Positions 16,994 through 25,807 of a DNA stretch of 64,000 nt are shown here, piece after piece (position 1 is the first letter of the stretch; the number at the start of each line of letters is the position of its first letter). The stretch is from Paenibacillus albidus (GTDB taxonomy: Bacteria > Bacillota > Bacilli > Paenibacillales > Paenibacillaceae). Both the position numbers and the translations under genes were made by a program. The notes beneath the pieces are model-generated. The model searched no databases, was not told the origin of the DNA, and was given only the letters and a program-made list of their open reading frames with translations. The DNA lies in NCBI RefSeq assembly GCF_014644435.1, contig NZ_BMKR01000001.1:124001-188000 (forward strand), written 5' to 3'.

Positions 16994-18099
16994 GAGATCT
17001 ATATGAACTGTGCAATGAGGTCAACCTTAAAGAAGACGAGCTCCTGGAAATGGACGTTACAGCGTTGGAGAAAGCCAGGCTCAAACAATCGCTCAAGCAA
17101 GCCATCCATTCTGCGAAACCACGTTCCTCCTGGAAAAAAAGAGCCTTGGCCGCTGCCATGGTTGGCGCCCTTTCCCTGACGGCGCTTGGACTGACTTTTC
17201 CTACCTATGCAAGCAGCCTGCCGGTGATACGCGATATCTTTAAGATGTGGAACGATGGCAGCACGGGACCGGGGGTGTACGACCATTACAAGGAATACTC
17301 CACAGCGCTGAATTTGTCCCAGACCAGCAAGGGAATATCCGTAACGATGCAGGATGCCATCTATGACGGCCAAACCGTATCCGTGGCTTTTGCCATCGAG
17401 AGCGAGCAGGATTTGGGAGAGAACCCTACAATTCAGGGCAGCCCGGTCCTTGTTGGAGCTACAGCCATGTCCGGCAGCTCGCGTATCACCAAAATCGATG
17501 ACCATCATTATGTCGGTTTGTATCATGCTACGGGGCTTGCCGGCGATAAAGGAGCTGCTGTGAACGTGGACTGGGAGCTGAATCGAATCATCGTCCATGA
17601 GACTTCGAAGGAAATTAAGGGGAGCTGGTCCTTCGAACTCAGCCTCAAGGCTACAGAAGGCAGGACCCAACTCATCGGCCAAAGCACCGAGCAGGCAGGC
17701 GTGCGGGTGAACCTGGACAAAATCACTGTGCACCCGATGTCATTCACGGTACATTACAGCCAGCAGGTCGGGCAGGAGCCACGCAGCAAATGGGATGACG
17801 CCGAAGTGGTGCTGGACATCACCGACGATCTAGGCAACCATTATACGGGGAAGACCAACGGGGGTACGGGCCAAGACGACTTGACGATGAAGTGGAGCAC
17901 AACCTTCAGCAGGCTTGATGCCAAGGCTGCCCGCCTCATTGTCACTCCGCGTGTGATCTTGAGAAGTTATTCGGCAGAGAACCATGGCTCGGTGGAGCTG
18001 AACGGGAGCGAAGTCAAAGCCGGCCCGCCGCTTGGGAAGTCAGAGGGCAGAACAGAGGAAATTAGGCTAAAGGATCTTGTGATTGATTTGCAGGATTGA
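16990..18099 (+). CDS. Probable membrane anti-sigma factor with DUF4179 domain
   Basis: 369 residues, GTG start coupled to the sigma gene. A cytoplasmic N-terminus of ~48 residues (LYELCNEVNLKEDELLEMDV, the anti-sigma part) leads to one membrane segment (RALAAAMVGALSLTALGLTF, residues ~52-71). The extracytoplasmic region begins with the DUF4179 pattern (LPVIRDIFKMWNDGS) and is rich in beta strands (IYDGQTVSVAFAIES). The gene pair and topology support a sensor that holds the ECF factor at the membrane. The signal is unknown. Confidence 0.85.
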   Translation: MRDLYELCNEVNLKEDELLEMDVTALEKARLKQSLKQAIHSAKPRSSWKKRALAAAMVGALSLTALGLTFPTYASSLPVIRDIFKMWNDGSTGPGVYDHYKEYSTALNLSQTSKGISVTMQDAIYDGQTVSVAFAIESEQDLGENPTIQGSPVLVGATAMSGSSRITKIDDHHYVGLYHATGLAGDKGAAVNVDWELNRIIVHETSKEIKGSWSFELSLKATEGRTQLIGQSTEQAGVRVNLDKITVHPMSFTVHYSQQVGQEPRSKWDDAEVVLDITDDLGNHYTGKTNGGTGQDDLTMKWSTTFSRLDAKAARLIVTPRVILRSYSAENHGSVELNGSEVKAGPPLGKSEGRTEEIRLKDLVIDLQD

Positions 18100-18123
18100 G
18101 CTTTTATCGTCAAATCACAATAT

Positions 18124-18154
18124 GGGCTGCCCGGTATGTTGGGCGGCTCTTTTT
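18124..18154 (+). terminator. Terminator of the sigma/anti-sigma operon
   Basis: GGGCTGCCC (18124-18132) pairs with GGGCGGCTC (18141-18149) including two G-T pairs, then TTTTT. Confidence 0.8.
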
Positions 18155-18240
18155 GCGTTTAACCGGCCCAAGCCTGGGGACTGCGAAATTTCCGTGAACC
18201 GGCTCTTGCATCCAAGCGGATTTTGCTTTATTCTGAGTAT

Positions 18241-18253
18241 GAAAATAATTTTC
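18241..18253. promoter_or_regulatory. Candidate operator of the rpiR-nagB-nagA operon
   Basis: GAAAATAATTTTC is a near-perfect 13-bp palindrome in an AT-rich stretch 60 bp before the rpiR start. A related AAAAATAATTTCA lies at 18273-18285. RpiR-type regulators often bind such AT-rich repeats; the assignment is inference. Confidence 0.4.
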
Positions 18254-18313
18254 TTTATTTATCGCATATTAATAAAAATAATTTCAATAAGAAAACAAAG
18301 TCGAGGTGGATGT

Positions 18314-19195
18314 ATGTCTCCCATCCTGCATGCGCTGGAGAAAGAGAAGTCCAAGCTATCCCAACTGGAGCGCAAACTGGCCGAACGGATTCTGGCCTCG
18401 CCCGGCGATGTGGTTCATATGGGCATCACCGAGCTGGCTGAGCAATGCAGCATCAGCCCGGCGACCATCACGCGTTTCTGCAAGGTATTTCATTTCAAGG
18501 GGTTCCCCGATTTCAAAGTGAAGCTGGCTGCCGAACTGGCGCACAGCGATGCCGCCCCGCAGGACGGCAATTCCTCCTATCAGGATATTGTCGCCGGGAA
18601 CCCGCTGTCAGTGATTGTTGAGGCCATGCAGGCGAATCATCTGGCCTCTATCCGGGATACCACATCCCTCCTTAACATTGAACGCCTGCAGGCTGTTATC
18701 AGTTTATTGTGTAGCGCCCGGCGGGTGGATCTTTACGGGATGGCGACTTCTTCAATTGTGGCTCAGGATTTCTACCAGAAGCTGGTCCGCATTGGCGTGA
18801 ACTGTACGGCTTTTGCCGATTCCCATATGCAGATTACTTCCGCGTCCTCGCTCGCAGCAGGCGATGTTGCGTTCGCTATCTCGTATTCGGGGGAAACGCC
18901 GGAGACAATCGATGCTTTGACCTGTGCCGGAGCAAGCGGAGCCAGTACGATCTCACTGACTTCTTACGGCAGCAGCACTCTTGCTACACTGGCCGAGTTC
19001 CCGCTCTTCTCCTCCTCATTGGAGCAGGGCATGCGGCGTGGCGACATGGCTTCACGGATCGCCCAGCTGCATATCATTGATATCTTGTTCACGGGTATGG
19101 TCAGCTCAAAGTTTGGAGATTTTATTCCCAAGCTCGAGCATTCTTATCTTAATGTTCAACAATACAGGCATAAACGGGGAGGTTCAATGCAATGA
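18314..19195 (+). CDS. RpiR/MurR-family regulator of amino-sugar genes
   Basis: 293-residue regulator. The N-terminal HTH (KLSQLERKLAERILASPGDV, then ITELAEQCSISPATITRFCKVFHFKGFPDFKV) is followed by a SIS sugar-phosphate domain (RVDLYGMATSSIVAQDF near 138, VAFAISYSGETPETIDAL near 193). The ATG at 18314 follows GAGGTGGA; the upstream in-frame extension reads through a terminator and is not coding. Its stop overlaps the nagB start (ATGA). By context it probably senses an amino-sugar phosphate and controls nagB and nagA. Confidence 0.9.
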   Translation: MSPILHALEKEKSKLSQLERKLAERILASPGDVVHMGITELAEQCSISPATITRFCKVFHFKGFPDFKVKLAAELAHSDAAPQDGNSSYQDIVAGNPLSVIVEAMQANHLASIRDTTSLLNIERLQAVISLLCSARRVDLYGMATSSIVAQDFYQKLVRIGVNCTAFADSHMQITSASSLAAGDVAFAISYSGETPETIDALTCAGASGASTISLTSYGSSTLATLAEFPLFSSSLEQGMRRGDMASRIAQLHIIDILFTGMVSSKFGDFIPKLEHSYLNVQQYRHKRGGSMQ

Positions 19196-19920
19196 ATATT
19201 CTAAAGTTCCACAGTGATGAGGATTTCGTACAAACCGGTGCCAATCTGATTGCCAGTCTGCTTCAAAGCAACCCAAAGGCCGTGCTCGGTCTGGCCACCG
19301 GCAGTTCTCCGGTTGGCGTCTATGCTAGACTGGTGGAAATGTATAACAAGGGCCTGGTCAGCTTCGCCAAAGCCTCTTCCTATAATCTCGATGAATACGT
19401 CGGCCTGCCGGTGGATCATCCGCAGAGCTACCGCAGCTTCATGAACGGGCATTTGTTCAACCATGTCGACATCGATCCTGCCCGGACGCATGTGCCGAAC
19501 GGCAATGCTGCCGATCTTGCTGCAGAGTGCCTGGCTTACGACCAGATGCTGGAGAATAACGGACCGGTGGATCTGCAGATTCTCGGCATTGGCAGCAATG
19601 GCCATATCGGCTTCAATGAGCCGGATGCCAGCCTTAGCAGCGGCACCCATGTCGTGGATTTGCTGGATGAGACACGGGAAGCCAATGCCAGATTCTTCGA
19701 GAAGCTGGATGATGTTCCCCGGCAAGCCGTGACCATGGGCATTGGCGGCATTCTTAAGGCGAAACAAATCGTGCTGCTCGTGCGCGGGCAAGAGAAAGCC
19801 GAAGCGGTCCGCAATGCCGTGGAAGGGCCGATAACCACACAATGTCCGGCTTCGCTGCTGCAAAGCCATCCGAACGTGGTTGTACTGCTGGATGAAGGAG
19901 CAGGCCAATGGCTCAAATAA
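19192..19920 (+). CDS. nagB: Glucosamine-6-phosphate deaminase
   Basis: Converts glucosamine-6-phosphate to fructose-6-phosphate and ammonia, feeding amino sugars to glycolysis. 242 residues, as in Bacillus NagB. Motifs: LGLATGSSPVGVYARL near 35-50, SYNLDEYVGLP near 62-72 with the catalytic Asp, and LGIGSNGHIGFNEP near 127-140 with the catalytic His. It starts within the rpiR stop codon and overlaps nagA by 13 bp, so all three genes are one transcript. Confidence 0.97.
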   Translation: MNILKFHSDEDFVQTGANLIASLLQSNPKAVLGLATGSSPVGVYARLVEMYNKGLVSFAKASSYNLDEYVGLPVDHPQSYRSFMNGHLFNHVDIDPARTHVPNGNAADLAAECLAYDQMLENNGPVDLQILGIGSNGHIGFNEPDASLSSGTHVVDLLDETREANARFFEKLDDVPRQAVTMGIGGILKAKQIVLLVRGQEKAEAVRNAVEGPITTQCPASLLQSHPNVVVLLDEGAGQWLK

Positions 19921-21092
19921 TCCAGGAAACCGGGAAGCTGTTATTCGGTCAAGTGCTTACTCCAGACGGCTTGATCGCCAAAGGTGTCATCGCTGTATCG
20001 GAAGAACAAATTCATTATGCCGGTGAGTCAGACTGGCTGCCGGAAGTCTATGCTCACTGGCCGGCCAGCGACCAGGACACTGAAACTCTGCTCCTTCCCG
20101 GGTTCGTCGATGTCCATGTTCACGGCGGAGCGGGTCATGATTTCATGTATGCCGATAAGGAAGCTCTCACTGAAATCACCAGATTTCACAGCACTCAAGG
20201 CACGACTACGATGCTCGCGACGACTATGACGGCGAATAAAGCCGGCATCGATCAGGCGCTGCATGAAATCCATAACTTCCGCTCATCCCCCATGCCTTAC
20301 GCTCAGCTTGCCGGGGTACATCTGGAGGGTCCGTTCATCAGTCCGAAATGGTCGGGAGCCCAGAATCCCGAGCATATTGTTCCGGCCAATATCGGATGGC
20401 TGGAGGAATGGGAAAGTGTTTATCCCGGCCTGATCCGCCAGGTCACCCTGGCACCGGAGTGTGAAGGAGCCCTTGCCGCCATCCAGTGGCTGCGCAGACA
20501 CCGCATCACTGCCGCACTCGGACATACAAATGCCTCATATGAAGAAGTCATTGCAGCTGCGGACGCCGGTCTGAATCAAGCCGTGCATATGTTCAATGCC
20601 ATGACCCCCCTTCATCACCGCAAGCCGGGCGCGGCTGGGGGCGTGCTGTCCGATCCGCGTATCCGCGCGGAGATTATTGCCGATGGCATTCATGTCCATC
20701 CCGCAGCCATTTCCCTTCTGGCCCGGCTCAAGCAGCACCATAATCTGCTGCTGATTACAGATGCAATGTCAGCAACCGGGCTCAGCGACGGCGAATACTT
20801 CATCGGCGATCTGCCGGTGATTGTCCGGGAAGGAATTGCGACACTCAAGGAGAACCCCGAAGCACTGGCAGGCAGCACGCTTACTATGATTCGCGGCTTT
20901 CGTTACCTGGTGCAGGAGGTAGGCCTTACATTAGAAGATGCCTCACGCGCTGCCAGCTTCACCCCGGCTCTTTCTCTCGGCATGGAGCGGAGCATCGGCA
21001 CCCTTGAAGCCGGTAAACGCGGTGATATCCTCAGACTGGATGCAAATCTCGGGCTGCTGGGTGTTTGGATAAATGGCCGAAGCCTGGATTGA
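19908..21092 (+). CDS. nagA: N-acetylglucosamine-6-phosphate deacetylase
   Basis: Removes acetate from N-acetylglucosamine-6-phosphate, supplying NagB. 394-residue amidohydrolase with the metal motif DVHVHGG near 66-72, a Glu ligand in HLEGPFISPKWSGAQNPEH near 140, His ligands in LGHTNAS near 206 and HMFNAMTPLHHR near 226, and the catalytic Asp in LLITDAMSATG near 283. The C-terminus (GDILRLDANLGLLGVWINGR) is the usual end strand. Last gene of the operon, closed by a strong bidirectional hairpin. Confidence 0.97.
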   Translation: MAQIIQETGKLLFGQVLTPDGLIAKGVIAVSEEQIHYAGESDWLPEVYAHWPASDQDTETLLLPGFVDVHVHGGAGHDFMYADKEALTEITRFHSTQGTTTMLATTMTANKAGIDQALHEIHNFRSSPMPYAQLAGVHLEGPFISPKWSGAQNPEHIVPANIGWLEEWESVYPGLIRQVTLAPECEGALAAIQWLRRHRITAALGHTNASYEEVIAAADAGLNQAVHMFNAMTPLHHRKPGAAGGVLSDPRIRAEIIADGIHVHPAAISLLARLKQHHNLLLITDAMSATGLSDGEYFIGDLPVIVREGIATLKENPEALAGSTLTMIRGFRYLVQEVGLTLEDASRAASFTPALSLGMERSIGTLEAGKRGDILRLDANLGLLGVWINGRSLD

Positions 21093-21109
21093 GCTTATTA
21101 AATTGTAAA

Positions 21110-21155
21110 AAACGCAGCAATCCCTGCCATTTCGGCTGAAAGGATTGCTGCGTTT
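21110..21155. terminator. Bidirectional terminator between nagA and the YhcN gene
   Basis: AAACGCAGCAATCC (21110-21123) pairs perfectly with GGATTGCTGCGTTT (21142-21155). A-rich sequence before and T-rich sequence after allow termination on both strands for the two convergent genes. Confidence 0.88.
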
Positions 21156-21182
21156 GCTTTTACCATTGGAAATACTTCCTGT

Positions 21183-22055
21183 TTATCGGCCCCGTGTCGG
21201 AAAAATCCGCTCCACCATGGTCCCGAATTCATTGGCAAAACCCCTAATTGGGTGTCCTGCCCGGGTCTCTTCGGCAAACATACCCACACGATCCACAAAT
21301 TCAGGATTAGCCGATACATAGACCGTATCGATATTTGGAGCCTGCTTTTTAATTTCAGAAGAAACTCTGTCCTTAATCTCGCGGGTTACCGTCTCTGTTC
21401 CGGCATTTGTGGTGTTGCCCAAGCCGGCACCACGGTTTCTAATTCCTGTATCGAGCCCGTCATCTATTCCTGTATCTGCTGCATCATTGCGCAGGCCTCT
21501 TCCCAGACCCATATCAACATCACGCTTCATTCCACGATTATCCATCATGTCCGTACCGTTCGTGTTTGTGTCCGCAGTACCTCTCATACCTTGGCCTGTA
21601 CCGCCCATGGCACCACCAGGGCCCGCCATAGAGCCGTTCGTGCCGTTCATGGTAGCACCTGTACCATTCATCGCTCCGTCCGTACCCGGCATTGTTCTGC
21701 CTGTACCCGGCATTGTATTTCTGGCATTGTATTGTGTGTTGCCTCTGGTATGTGTACCTCCTGCAGCTTCATCCAGAGTGACTGCCACATAGGCGCTTCT
21801 TCCGGCCACCAACACATTGGCTGAACGGATATCCGCCATCGCTGCAATCCGTTCAGACAGCTCCTCGCTCATCTCCATGTTATCCATGGAATGGGCGCGA
21901 TTCACGGAATTCACGCTCAAGCGTCCGTCCTGGGCTCCACGGGTATTTTTTGTGGTTACTTCCCCGGCCGTATTGTTTGTTCCGCACCCTGTAATGCTTA
22001 CCACGCCGGCAAGCAGCGCGGCAGAGACTGACATGCTGATCCTGGAACGCAACAT
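21183..22055 (-). CDS. YhcN/YlaJ-family sporulation lipoprotein with Gly/Met/Thr-rich insert
   Basis: 290-residue lipoprotein. The ATG at 22055 follows ATGGAGGAT at 7 bp; the signal ends in the lipobox SITGC. The YhcN/YlaJ domain is split: the first half is EELSERIAAMADIRSANVLVAGRSAYVAVTLD (residues ~64-95), the second half is VTREIKDRVSSEIKKQAPNIDTVYVSANPEFVDRV (~225-260). Between them lie about 120 residues of low complexity with a loose motif G(T/A)xxxMxGT repeated many times, absent from B. subtilis YhcN. Family members are forespore lipoproteins of the inner spore membrane. An 8-bp perfect inverted repeat (22107-22114 with 22129-22136) lies upstream. Confidence 0.85.
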   Translation of the reverse strand: MLRSRISMSVSAALLAGVVSITGCGTNNTAGEVTTKNTRGAQDGRLSVNSVNRAHSMDNMEMSEELSERIAAMADIRSANVLVAGRSAYVAVTLDEAAGGTHTRGNTQYNARNTMPGTGRTMPGTDGAMNGTGATMNGTNGSMAGPGGAMGGTGQGMRGTADTNTNGTDMMDNRGMKRDVDMGLGRGLRNDAADTGIDDGLDTGIRNRGAGLGNTTNAGTETVTREIKDRVSSEIKKQAPNIDTVYVSANPEFVDRVGMFAEETRAGHPIRGFANEFGTMVERIFPTRGR

Positions 22056-22259
22056 GAATTCATCCTCCATCTCATAAGTTGTATGTTGTGCATTGTAACA
22101 ATCGTTAGGATAGCCTGCTTCGGAACAAGCTATCCTGAAAGGATTTGGCATACTGCTCTTTAACCGTCACCTGCCGGGGTGCAGCGGCGTATCTTATAAA
22201 CAGTAAGCATATCTTTGGCCAAAGCCGGTGTTGCTCGTCAAAAGTCAGGAGGGGTGAGC

Positions 22260-23330
22260 ATGAGGGTTCTATTCACATTTTACGTACCCAGTGGCGGGGT
22301 GGAAACGCTGAACAGACTGCGATGTGAGAGTCTGCAGAGCAGCGGCATTGAATGCCATGTGCTGTATCTGAGGCCCGGTACAGGCGCGCAGGCCTGCACC
22401 AGCTTCCCGGTATTTATCACCTCCTTGGATACAGAAATCAAGGGGATTCTGGATACGCATCATTATGATGCCATTATTGTAACGTCCGATTTTTTACTGC
22501 TGGAACGTCTTCGCCGTCTGGGTTATGACGGAGTTCTGATTTATGAATCCCAAGGACTTGGCAAACGGAGTGATGCCGAGCTGATCATCCGGGAAGCAGT
22601 GCCTTATCTGCAAGCCTACTGCAATGCGGTACTGATTCCGCCTACGACGCATTTGCTGGAGCTGTTTATATCCATATGCCCCTGGCTGCACCGTTATATT
22701 ATCCCTAATATTGTCGATGTCCAGTCCTTCCGCCCTATCCCGGGAGAAGCCCCGCATGACCCCGTCATTGCCTGGGTAGGGCGGCTGGAGAGCAACAAAA
22801 ATTGGCGGGAATACCTGCAAATCGCCCGGCAGATCCGCCGCAGCAAGCCTGATTTGCATCTTTGGATGTTCCACGACCCTGATCTGGCAACCGAGGAGGA
22901 AAGGGAAGCCTTCGATATCGAACTGCATGCCAGCAAGCAAAACGACCGGCTGAATGTATTCACGAATATCCCGAATGCGCAAATGCCGGTATATTATTCC
23001 TCTATTGCCGCTTCAGGCGGCTTCCTGCTATCCACCTCGATCACGGAGGGTTTCGGATATGCTGTGGCGGAAGCGATCTGCTGCGGCTGCCCTGTGCTCA
23101 GTACCGATTCCGATGGCGTACGCTCCTTTATTGTTCATAACGCCTCCGGCAAATTCTACCCGCTCGGCAATATTGAAGCCGCTGCCGCGGAAGGCCTTGA
23201 GCTAATGGATAATCTCCCGCTCCGCCAAACGATTCAGACACAGGGAAGAGCACATATGGAGGCCAGCTTCGGTGCGGAGCGGTACGCCCATTCCTTCCGG
23301 GAAATGCTGAACTCGTTTGCTATTTTTTAA
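22260..23330 (+). CDS. Glycosyltransferase, GT4-like
   Basis: 356-residue GT-B enzyme. The ATG at 22260 follows AGGAGGGG; upstream in-frame codons include that site. The N-terminal acceptor half starts MRVLFTFYVPSGGVETLNRL. The C-terminal donor half has IAWVGRLESNKNWREYL near 186 and the EX7E motif ITEGFGYAVAEAICCGCPVLS near 265. It stands alone on the plus strand next to the minus-strand glycan cluster, closed by a terminator shared with the opposing gene. Probably part of the spore-surface glycan locus; sugar and acceptor unknown. Confidence 0.88.
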   Translation: MRVLFTFYVPSGGVETLNRLRCESLQSSGIECHVLYLRPGTGAQACTSFPVFITSLDTEIKGILDTHHYDAIIVTSDFLLLERLRRLGYDGVLIYESQGLGKRSDAELIIREAVPYLQAYCNAVLIPPTTHLLELFISICPWLHRYIIPNIVDVQSFRPIPGEAPHDPVIAWVGRLESNKNWREYLQIARQIRRSKPDLHLWMFHDPDLATEEEREAFDIELHASKQNDRLNVFTNIPNAQMPVYYSSIAASGGFLLSTSITEGFGYAVAEAICCGCPVLSTDSDGVRSFIVHNASGKFYPLGNIEAAAAEGLELMDNLPLRQTIQTQGRAHMEASFGAERYAHSFREMLNSFAIF

Positions 23331-23338
23331 ACGGGAAA

Positions 23339-23388
23339 AGAACCCTCAAGCCACTGAAGTTCCGCGTGGTATTGAAGGTTCTTTTTTT
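23339..23388. terminator. Terminator between convergent glycosyltransferase genes
   Basis: AGAACCCTCAA (23339-23349) pairs with TTGAAGGTTCT (23372-23382) with one mismatch, then TTTTTTT on the plus strand. The A/T-rich flank on the other side suits the minus-strand cluster as well. Confidence 0.75.
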
Positions 23389-23404
23389 GTTCGCCAGGCA
23401 GTCA

Positions 23405-24442
23405 TTAGGATCTGGACATAATTTCAAACAGCTCAGCCTGAAAGATTTCCATACTTTTTGCCCAGGTAAAAGACATGGAATCTTCCTCCCCTCTACGGGC
23501 AAGGCGCAGGCGCAGGTCCTTCTGCGCAATCAACGTGATGATATCGAGCGCCAGCCGGTCCTCGTACCGGTAGGACATCAGACAATTATGCCCATGTCTG
23601 CCATACTCCATATTGCCGCCTGAATAGACTGTGACCAGTGCCGCTCCGCAGCGCATGGCCTCCAGTCCCGGCAATGATCCGCTGTCACTTGTGCTGGAGC
23701 TAACAAAAATATTGCTTTCATTATAATGAAAGCAGAGCTCTGCATCGTCGGCAGGCGTCCGCAGATGATATCGAGGATTCGCAACTAGCTGCTGGAGTTC
23801 CGGGGACCCGGCATACTCACCTGGAGGTACGATCAGATACAGCTCTACTCCGGGATAGATATCCTTCACCAAATTTAACTGCTGCAGGAGATATTCCTGT
23901 TCCCGGTGGCCTGAGAATCCCCCTTCCGGCTTGCGGAGAATAGCGGAGATCACCAGTCTGCGTTCCGTCTGATCCCGGACATGCAGATTGCGAAAGTCGG
24001 GGTTCAGGCCGATCGGCACGATAGTCCCCTTGATACCGTGATTGATCCGGATAATCTCCTGCTGCCAGCGAGACAACACAAGCAGATTCTGAGTCATGTG
24101 ATATGAGGCAAAAGACTGGTTGTTATCAGGGAGAAAAATCGGTTCATAACAGAGCGCCAGCCGGATATGAACCCCTTTGCCCATATGGCTGGCCTTGTGT
24201 GAAACGGACACGGTTGTATAGTAATTGGATACAATTACGTCGGCATAGGGAAAATCACTCTCCGTCAGCACACCCGTCTCCGCATAGACAACCTTGCACC
24301 TCATCGGATATTCCACAACCCCATCACCCGGCATAAGAATAACGACGTCATGACCGTTCTCGGCCAGGCGGTTGGCCAGCTCTGCCAGCATTCGCTGCGC
24401 GCCTCCCCTGGAGAGTGTCAGAACCGGAAAGGTAATTTTCAT
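23405..24442 (-). CDS. Glycosyltransferase, GT4 family
   Basis: 345-residue GT-B enzyme. The N-terminus MKITFPVLTLSRGGAQRMLAELANRL is the GT4 glycine-rich start. The donor site is SSSTSDSGSLPGLEAMRCGAALVTVYSGG near 258-286, with the EX7E pattern partly altered (the first Glu is Ser/Asp), so activity is likely but not certain. Last gene of the long minus-strand operon running from about 30.4 kb; overlaps the GT2 gene before it by 4 bp. Confidence 0.87.
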   Translation of the reverse strand: MKITFPVLTLSRGGAQRMLAELANRLAENGHDVVILMPGDGVVEYPMRCKVVYAETGVLTESDFPYADVIVSNYYTTVSVSHKASHMGKGVHIRLALCYEPIFLPDNNQSFASYHMTQNLLVLSRWQQEIIRINHGIKGTIVPIGLNPDFRNLHVRDQTERRLVISAILRKPEGGFSGHREQEYLLQQLNLVKDIYPGVELYLIVPPGEYAGSPELQQLVANPRYHLRTPADDAELCFHYNESNIFVSSSTSDSGSLPGLEAMRCGAALVTVYSGGNMEYGRHGHNCLMSYRYEDRLALDIITLIAQKDLRLRLARRGEEDSMSFTWAKSMEIFQAELFEIMSRS

Positions 24443-25161
24443 CCGCCTCTCTCCTTCCGCAAAAGACGTGAGAGAATCTCGCGGTGTTTGGCTTGAACCC
24501 CTTTAATTTCTTGTGTCTGCGCCTCCTTATGAACGACAGAACCCATCTCCTTATGCACCCGGTAGTCCAGCAAGGGCTCTTCTATATACGACCATTCATA
24601 GTGCGGCAAAATACGCAGCCACAGGTCATAGTCCTGAGTATACAGAAAGGATTCGTTAAACAACCCCACTTTCCGGAAAATATCCATATGCAACAGGACG
24701 GAACTTCCGTTTACCGGACATCCCGTCATCATCGTCTCTACCAGCTCACCTTTATTATATATAGGCATCCGGACCGGCTCGGAGATACGAGTCCCCAGTT
24801 CATTGATGTAATAATAACCGGTATGGTTAAACAACGTTCCGGTATGCTGCAGCCTCTCCATCTGCCGTGCGATTTTGTGCGGATGGAACAGATCATCGGC
24901 ACTTAACCAGGCAAAATAGGTGCCGCTCGCCCGCTCTATACCACGGTTCAGAGCGGAGGCGGTGCCGCCATTGGATTTGGGAATATAAATAATTTTTTCT
25001 TTGAAGGATTCCAGCTTCTCCTTCTCCCGCGTAGAGCCGTCGTCAACGACAATGATCTCCAGGCAGGGATAAGTCTGATCTAACGCGCTTTGTACAGCCC
25101 GATCCACATAGGGGCAATTATAAAATGGGATGACTATAGATACTTTAGGCTCTTTGTTCAT
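24439..25161 (-). CDS. Glycosyltransferase, GT2 family
   Basis: 240-residue GT-A enzyme. KVSIVIPFYNCPYVDRAVQS at residues 6-25, EIIVVDDGSTRE near 35-46, and the metal motif AWLSADDLFHPHKIA near 90 with the DxD-type SADD; DYDLWLRI near 177 is the usual acceptor-side motif. It starts after AAGGAGGTGAGCGC. The enzyme at 25808-26530 is the same length and matches it along its whole length (FYNCPY, VVDDGST, DYDLWFR), so the two are paralogues separated by a methyltransferase gene. Confidence 0.9.
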   Translation of the reverse strand: MNKEPKVSIVIPFYNCPYVDRAVQSALDQTYPCLEIIVVDDGSTREKEKLESFKEKIIYIPKSNGGTASALNRGIERASGTYFAWLSADDLFHPHKIARQMERLQHTGTLFNHTGYYYINELGTRISEPVRMPIYNKGELVETMMTGCPVNGSSVLLHMDIFRKVGLFNESFLYTQDYDLWLRILPHYEWSYIEEPLLDYRVHKEMGSVVHKEAQTQEIKGVQAKHREILSRLLRKERGG

Positions 25162-25193
25162 GCGCTCACCTCCTTCATCCCGAGGTTCTGTGC

Positions 25194-25769
25194 CTATATG
25201 GTTTTGCAGGCGAGCAGGGCATCCAGCGGAGCGTGATCGTCGCCAAATGCTTTACGAAATGACGGATTCCCCGCATGGTGATAGCCCTTCAGCACCGTTA
25301 CAGCATAACCCAGCTTCAGAAAATCCTCCGGCTCCCAGCCGCTGTGATGCTTTTGATATTGCTCCCCCTGCAAATGAAAATGATCGATGTCTTCCTGGGG
25401 GAAAAACCCCCGCGGAGTGAACACCACCACTCGGCACGTTGCAATCTGTTCTGCCATGCCGAGCAGCCTTTTACCTTGTTCCATTGAAAAATGCTCCAGG
25501 GAATCAATAAAGGTTACGGCGGAAAAGGTCCCCGGTAAAAACAGCCGAGCCATATCAGAGGCATCCGCATTCACCGGAATGATATGCGGTGAAGTATACC
25601 TGCGGTGCAGCAGATAAGGGCGGTGAATATCGAGTCCCAGCACCACGGATGCCCCGTACTTTTCGAGCAAGACCCCTGTACCGCTCCCGATATCCAGAAT
25701 ACTCTCCGAGAATTTCAGCTGTTCCAGCAGCACGGGCAGAAAGTCAATCACTTCAATCTCCCGGTACAT
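25194..25769 (-). CDS. SAM-dependent methyltransferase, class I
   Basis: 191 residues. SAM-binding motif I is ILDIGSGTGVLLEKYG at residues 19-34; the acidic end of strand 2 is VLGLDIHRP near 43; SAVTFIDSLEHF near 83 is motif IV-like with FSMEQGKRLL. Lies between two GT2 paralogues, 32 and 38 bp from its neighbours on the same strand, so it probably methylates a sugar of the glycan or a precursor (inference). The C-terminal third (GFFPQEDIDHFHLQGEQYQKHHSGW) fits small sugar methyltransferases. Confidence 0.82.
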   Translation of the reverse strand: MYREIEVIDFLPVLLEQLKFSESILDIGSGTGVLLEKYGASVVLGLDIHRPYLLHRRYTSPHIIPVNADASDMARLFLPGTFSAVTFIDSLEHFSMEQGKRLLGMAEQIATCRVVVFTPRGFFPQEDIDHFHLQGEQYQKHHSGWEPEDFLKLGYAVTVLKGYHHAGNPSFRKAFGDDHAPLDALLACKTI

Positions 25770-25807
25770 CCTCTTCCCCCCTTATGGTGGTCCGCAGGCC
25801 CGGACTG

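Noticed and set aside
18083..18313. N-terminal extension of the RpiR-type gene
   Set aside because: The extension crosses the terminator at 18124-18154 and the AT-rich promoter region; the ATG at 18314 with GAGGTGG gives the normal family length.
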